Assembly: GCA_946530505.1 (NCBI GenBank)
Contig: CAMNAD010000016.1
Coordinates: 1-16,562, forward strand
DNA length: 16,562 bases
Source: an uncultured Bacteroidales bacterium
Lineage (GTDB): Bacteria > Bacteroidota > Bacteroidia > Bacteroidales > UBA932
Reading direction: 5' to 3'
The notes under the pieces are model-generated. The model did no database searches. It was given only the letters and a program-made list of their open reading frames with translations, and was not told the origin of the DNA. Every line of letters begins with the position of its first letter. Within the stretch, counting starts at the first letter, position 1. A program made the translations under genes and the position numbers. This document shows, in pieces, positions 12,902-16,562 of the stretch.

Positions 12902-13933
12902 ATGGGAAAACAGCAGGTGATAACAGTGCTGCTTGCGTTCCTGTCATTGACGGCGGGAGCGCAGGAGCATCATCTCAGTCTCAAGGAGGCGGAGTCGCTG
13001 GTGCCGCGCGAGGTCAGGAAGCCGGTGAAATCAATGATTCCCGGCAGCAAGGCTTCCGTGCATGATACCCTCGATACATCAGACCCTGTCATCAAGATAG
13101 TCCTCTGCAATGACGGCACCTGGCACTATATGCGGGATGTTTCCGCGATGGCGGACAGCGCCGTCTTCCGCAAGGCCTGGAAAGAGAATGTCCTGAATCC
13201 GTACAATTCCAAGCTCGAAGACCTGCCTTACCGGGTCACGCTCTGCCTGGCAGACTCCGCCAGCCGTTTCTGCTGCCCGCGTCAGATAAAGGTTTTTTCT
13301 CCTTTCGGATGGCGCCGCCGCAGGAATCATACAGGTGTCGATCTGCCTCTGCAGCATGGTACGCCGGTATATGCTGCTTTCGACGGCCGCGTCCGCTGCT
13401 CGATGTATTACAAGGGATACGGCAACATCGTGGTTATCCGGCACGCATCCGGCCTGGAAACGAGCTATGCGCATCTTTCTGCGCGCAAAGTCGAGCCCGG
13501 AGATTATGTTGCAGCCGGGGATGTGATCGGGCTGGGCGGCTCCACGGGCCGTTCCTCCGGCCCGCACCTGCACTTCGAAACTCGCTACGAGGGCTATGCA
13601 TTCGACCCGCAGTGGCTGGTGGATTTCGAGACCGGGACACTCCGCCACGGGTATTTCGTGCTCAAACGCAAGTATCTCTCCAATTCTTCGAAGTACTATC
13701 CGGAGTCTGAAGACGAGGAAGAGGAGATTTACAAGACCGAGGAAGAAGACAGGGCTGAAGCCGAACGTATTGCCAAGGAAATGGCGGCTGCCCAGTACCA
13801 TACTATCAAGTCCGGAGATACCCTGCTTGGCCTGGCGGCGAAGTATCACACGACGGTGAACGCCATATGTAAGCTCAACGGGATCACTCCCTCGACCACT
13901 TTGAGAATAGGTAGAAAATTAAGAGTCAAATAG
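12902..13933 (+). CDS. Secreted M23 peptidase with C-terminal LysM domain
   Basis: A 343-residue exported protein. A signal peptide covers about 1-20 (hydrophobic core, then TAGA before Gln21). An N-terminal region of unknown fold follows, then an M23 peptidase domain at about 130-240 with His143 and Asp147 (NHTGVD), His191 (YAHL), and His222 and His224 (PHLHFE), all needed for an active zinc peptidase. A strongly acidic, Glu-rich linker spans about 268-292, and a single LysM domain closes the protein (YHTIKSGDTLLGLAAKYHT, 299-342), which binds glycan of peptidoglycan. The likely role is cutting peptidoglycan cross-links in the periplasm. Its ATG follows the mutase stop with no gap, and the next gene starts 2 nt after its stop. 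Confidence 0.93.
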   Translation: MGKQQVITVLLAFLSLTAGAQEHHLSLKEAESLVPREVRKPVKSMIPGSKASVHDTLDTSDPVIKIVLCNDGTWHYMRDVSAMADSAVFRKAWKENVLNPYNSKLEDLPYRVTLCLADSASRFCCPRQIKVFSPFGWRRRRNHTGVDLPLQHGTPVYAAFDGRVRCSMYYKGYGNIVVIRHASGLETSYAHLSARKVEPGDYVAAGDVIGLGGSTGRSSGPHLHFETRYEGYAFDPQWLVDFETGTLRHGYFVLKRKYLSNSSKYYPESEDEEEEIYKTEEEDRAEAERIAKEMAAAQYHTIKSGDTLLGLAAKYHTTVNAICKLNGITPSTTLRIGRKLRVK

Positions 13934-13935
13934 TT

Positions 13936-15006
13936 ATGAAAAAAATGTTGTTTGTGGCAATGGTTCTTGCTTTTGCGGCCTGCAGCCGGCAGGAGCCTGA
14001 GTTGTACACCATCCGCAATGCATCCGGAATGGAAGCAAGCATTACGAATTACGGCGGACGTATAGTTTCGCTGCTGGTCCCGGACCGCGACGGACAGCTT
14101 CGCGATGTGGTGCTCGGTTTCGACGATCTCAAAGATTACTATCCCGAGCGCAACGAGACCGACTTCGGTGCAAGCATCGGCCGTTATGCCAACCGCATCA
14201 AGGACGGACGCATCAGCATCGACGGCAAGGATTATCAACTGCCACGCAATAATTTCGGGCACTGCCTCCACGGTGGCACCAGAGGCTGGCAGTACCAGTT
14301 CTACAAAGCAACCGAGCTGTCGGACAACAGCCTGAAACTGGTGCGCGTCTCTCCCGACGGCGACCAGGGCTTCCCCGGCAAGGTGGAGGCTTCGGTGTTG
14401 TTTACCTTGACGGACGACAATAAACTGGATATCCGCTACGAGGCGGTGACCGATGCTCCCACTGTAGTCAATATGACCAACCATTCATATTTCAATCTTT
14501 CCGGCGAACCGGACAAGTATGATATCTGCGGGGATGAGCTTTATATCAATGCATCCCGTTTCACGCCGGTAGACGACACTTTCATGACCACCGGAGAGAT
14601 ATGGCCGGTAGAGGGAACCCCTATGGATTTCCGTGTCCCCAAGGCGATAGGAAAGGACATCGATGCGGACTATGAGCAGCTTCGCAACGGTCACGGCTAC
14701 GACCATAACTGGGTGCTGGACACGGCTGGAGACGACGGCGTGGTCGCCGCCTCCCTCTATTCGCCCGTTTCCGGAATAGAATTGAAGGTCTATACCGATG
14801 AACCCGGCATACAGGTTTACTGCGGAAACTTCCTGGACGGCACGGTCACCGGAAAGGGCGGCGTCGTTTACGGACATCGCACCGCCGTATGCCTGGAAAC
14901 CCAGAAATTCCCCGACACTCCCAACAAACCCGAATGGCCTTCGGCCCTGCTGAGGCCCGGAGAAACCTACACCAGCCACTGCGTTTTCGAGTTCGGAACA
15001 AGATAG
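13936..15006 (+). CDS. galM: Aldose 1-epimerase (mutarotase), predicted lipoprotein
   Basis: A 356-residue enzyme that interconverts alpha and beta anomers of free aldoses. Family landmarks: GRYANRI (83-89), CLHGG with His112, NHSYFNL with catalytic His183, GYDHN with Asp256, and CLETQKFPDTPN with the catalytic base Glu321. Unlike cytoplasmic GalM, it starts with a lipoprotein signal (MKK, hydrophobic stretch, AFAAC with Cys16), so it should act in the envelope, on sugars released before or during uptake. It lies 2 nt behind the M23-LysM gene and 11 nt before the esterase-like lipoprotein, in one probable operon. Confidence 0.94.
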   Translation: MKKMLFVAMVLAFAACSRQEPELYTIRNASGMEASITNYGGRIVSLLVPDRDGQLRDVVLGFDDLKDYYPERNETDFGASIGRYANRIKDGRISIDGKDYQLPRNNFGHCLHGGTRGWQYQFYKATELSDNSLKLVRVSPDGDQGFPGKVEASVLFTLTDDNKLDIRYEAVTDAPTVVNMTNHSYFNLSGEPDKYDICGDELYINASRFTPVDDTFMTTGEIWPVEGTPMDFRVPKAIGKDIDADYEQLRNGHGYDHNWVLDTAGDDGVVAASLYSPVSGIELKVYTDEPGIQVYCGNFLDGTVTGKGGVVYGHRTAVCLETQKFPDTPNKPEWPSALLRPGETYTSHCVFEFGTR

Positions 15007-15017
15007 AACGAGAGTTT

Positions 15018-16562
15018 ATGAAAAAGTATTTCCTCATACTTACGACCGCCCTGTTCTGCCTGGCCTGCGAAGAAAAAAATCAGCCGGTTGAACCCCGGGG
15101 AGAAAGCGACTCCATCGTATTCGAAGGCTCCAAAACCATTGAAGCCGACGTTGCAGGCGATAATGTAAAACTGGTTTTCACCGCATCTGAGCCCTGGCAG
15201 GCCGTCTGCTCCGCCGACTGGATAAGCCTTGCCCCCGCGTCCGGTTTCAACGGCCGCTGCGAGGCCCTGCTGGGCGTGAAGGCGAACAACGGATACGAAG
15301 CCCGCGCCGCCTATGTGGCTTTCACCTGCGGCAGCGCGAAGGACACCGTCCGTGTAACCCAGACGGCCAGAGACCTGCTCTCCATCGACCCGGACCATTT
15401 CACCGTGGGCAAGGAAGGGGGAGTCTATGTCGCAACTGTCAAGGCGAACGTGCAGTATGTGATGAATGTCCCCGCCGAGGCTGAAGAATGGCTGAAGGTT
15501 ACGGAAATGGGAGGCAAGGCTGTGGATGAGAAGTCTGTCCAGGTCACGGTTTCCGCAAACGGGGACGTACATGCCCGCTCCGCCAAAATCAGACTGACTT
15601 CAGGCGACAGGACGGCCGGGCTTACCATCTCCCAGTCGGGAGAGGAGCCTGTTCTCAGCGGGACTGTGTCCGACGTCAAGGCCGCCGCCTCCGGGAAGGA
15701 TTTCTCCGTTTCCGTGACGACCAACCTCGAAATTGCCGCGGACGTCCCTTCCTGGATTACCGCCAGCAGGACGGACGAAGGCTTCGATTTCAAGGTTTCC
15801 GCCAACAACGGCGATAAAAGCCGCAGCGGCTCCGTGAGGATTTACAACGCCGAATTCAAGAAGGAACTCTCCTTCAACGTCACGCAGAAGTCGTTGAGCT
15901 CGCTCTACATACTTGCTATAGGCAACAGCTTCTCTGTAGACGCGATGCAGTATCTCTACCAGATCCTGCAGGAACTTGGATACAAGGACATCTATCTTGG
16001 CAACCTTTATATAGGAGGATGCACCTTGCAGACACATGCCGGCAACGTCACCGACAATTCCAAGGCCTATACCTACTACGTCAACAAGACCGGCAGCTGG
16101 ACGAACACCGCCAACTTCGCTCCTCTCAATGCGATGAAGGAGATGGACTGGGACTATGTCAGCATGCAGCAGGCCAGCGGTTTCTCCGGTGTCGCCGACA
16201 GCTACGAGCCCTATCTTTCCACCGTCGTGGAGAGCGTCAAGGCCAACTGCCCGGATGCCAAGCGCATGTGGCACATGACCTGGGCATACCAGGGGAACTC
16301 CTCGCATTCCGATTTCGGCAAGTACGGGAACGACCAGATGACCATGTACAACGCCATCCTGGATGCCGTCAGGACCAAGGTCCTCTCCCGCGGGGACTTC
16401 GATTTCGTGATTCCCAACGGCACGGTGGTGCAGAACCTTCGCACGAGTTTCATCGGCGACAACATCACCCGCGACGGATATCATATGTCCTACGACATCG
16501 GCCGTTTCGCCACCGCCCTGATGTGGGCGCGCCAGATCACCGGCAAGAGCATAGAGGGCGTC
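15018..16562 (+). CDS. Lipoprotein with BACON-like domains and a DUF4886 SGNH-type domain (3' end outside the window)
   Basis: Open from the ATG at 15018 to the right edge: 515 codons with no stop, 11 nt after galM. The first 17 residues form a lipoprotein signal ending FCLAC; Cys at -3 is unusual. Three immunoglobulin-like repeats of BACON character follow, at about 32-116, 120-207 and 211-291. Repeats 1 and 3 have a DWIS- or SWIT-like motif and repeat 2 has EWLK; repeats 1 and 3 close with VTQ and repeat 2 with ISQ. From about 296 comes a DUF4886/SGNH-hydrolase-like domain: IGNSFS with Ser304, YIGG (331-334), MQQASG, PNGT with Asn467, and RDGYHMS with Asp486 and His489, which would complete a Ser-Asp-His triad. 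The likely job is deacetylation or ester cleavage on surface-bound polysaccharide; the substrate is unknown. Confidence 0.87.
   Translation, partial: MKKYFLILTTALFCLACEEKNQPVEPRGESDSIVFEGSKTIEADVAGDNVKLVFTASEPWQAVCSADWISLAPASGFNGRCEALLGVKANNGYEARAAYVAFTCGSAKDTVRVTQTARDLLSIDPDHFTVGKEGGVYVATVKANVQYVMNVPAEAEEWLKVTEMGGKAVDEKSVQVTVSANGDVHARSAKIRLTSGDRTAGLTISQSGEEPVLSGTVSDVKAAASGKDFSVSVTTNLEIAADVPSWITASRTDEGFDFKVSANNGDKSRSGSVRIYNAEFKKELSFNVTQKSLSSLYILAIGNSFSVDAMQYLYQILQELGYKDIYLGNLYIGGCTLQTHAGNVTDNSKAYTYYVNKTGSWTNTANFAPLNAMKEMDWDYVSMQQASGFSGVADSYEPYLSTVVESVKANCPDAKRMWHMTWAYQGNSSHSDFGKYGNDQMTMYNAILDAVRTKVLSRGDFDFVIPNGTVVQNLRTSFIGDNITRDGYHMSYDIGRFATALMWARQITGKSIEGV

Noticed and set aside
13079..13849. 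256-codon minus-strand open frame opposite the M23-LysM gene
   Set aside because: Shadow of a well-supported gene; no motif and no promoter or operon context.
15600..16484. 294-codon minus-strand open frame opposite the DUF4886 lipoprotein
   Set aside because: Its translation is low-complexity Val/Gly/His-rich with no domain, while the plus-strand frame is continuous from an ATG and carries a lipobox, BACON-like repeats and SGNH residues.
1..16562. Mobile elements, phage genes, CRISPR arrays
   Set aside because: No transposase, integrase, direct-repeat array or inverted-repeat pair was seen; all genes form tight housekeeping-like operons.

Overview
The window looks like a chromosomal segment of a Bacteroidota member, most likely of the order Bacteroidales. 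The evidence is a DUF4837 lipoprotein, a lipoprotein with BACON-like domains and a DUF4886 esterase domain, Bacteroides-type promoter elements (TAnnTTTG), tRNA genes without an encoded CCA end, and little sign of Shine-Dalgarno sequences. The genus cannot be told from the sequence. Coding density is very high, no intergenic stretch exceeds about 75 bp, and no insertion sequence, phage, plasmid or CRISPR signature was seen.

Layout. (1) 1-4837, all minus strand: a housekeeping and envelope block. In transcription order it holds an inner-membrane M23 peptidase, dxr (isoprenoid synthesis), rseP (site-2 protease), a DUF4837 lipoprotein, tRNA-Glu(TTC), rpsT, a hairpin terminator, and the 5' part of a tRNA-Pro(CGG) cut by the window edge. 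(2) 4861-5834, plus strand: ruvX/yqgF and def, overlapping by 4 nt. (3) 5844-11459, minus strand: six tightly packed genes forming an apparent signalling operon. In transcription order they are a RelA/SpoT-type (p)ppGpp synthetase-like protein, a cytidylate-kinase-like P-loop protein, a MESH1/SpoT-type HD hydrolase, an APH-like small-molecule kinase, a membrane sensor with fused SpoIIE phosphatase and RsbW-like kinase domains, and a STAS anti-sigma-factor antagonist. (4) 11534-16562, plus strand: a phosphohexomutase, a secreted M23-LysM peptidase, a lipoprotein aldose 1-epimerase, and a BACON-DUF4886 lipoprotein that runs off the right edge.

The most interesting region is block 3. It puts an alarmone synthetase-like protein, a matching alarmone hydrolase-like protein and two further phosphotransferases in one transcript with a complete partner-switching pair (transmembrane sensor-phosphatase-kinase plus STAS substrate). 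No sigma factor is present. A reasonable inference is a membrane-sensed stress module that links an extracytoplasmic signal to nucleotide-alarmone metabolism. Each domain family is recognisable and most catalytic residues are in place; the coupling between the halves is inference. Blocks 3 and 4 are divergent from a 74-bp intergenic region with a promoter-like element for each direction and an 8-bp perfect palindrome.
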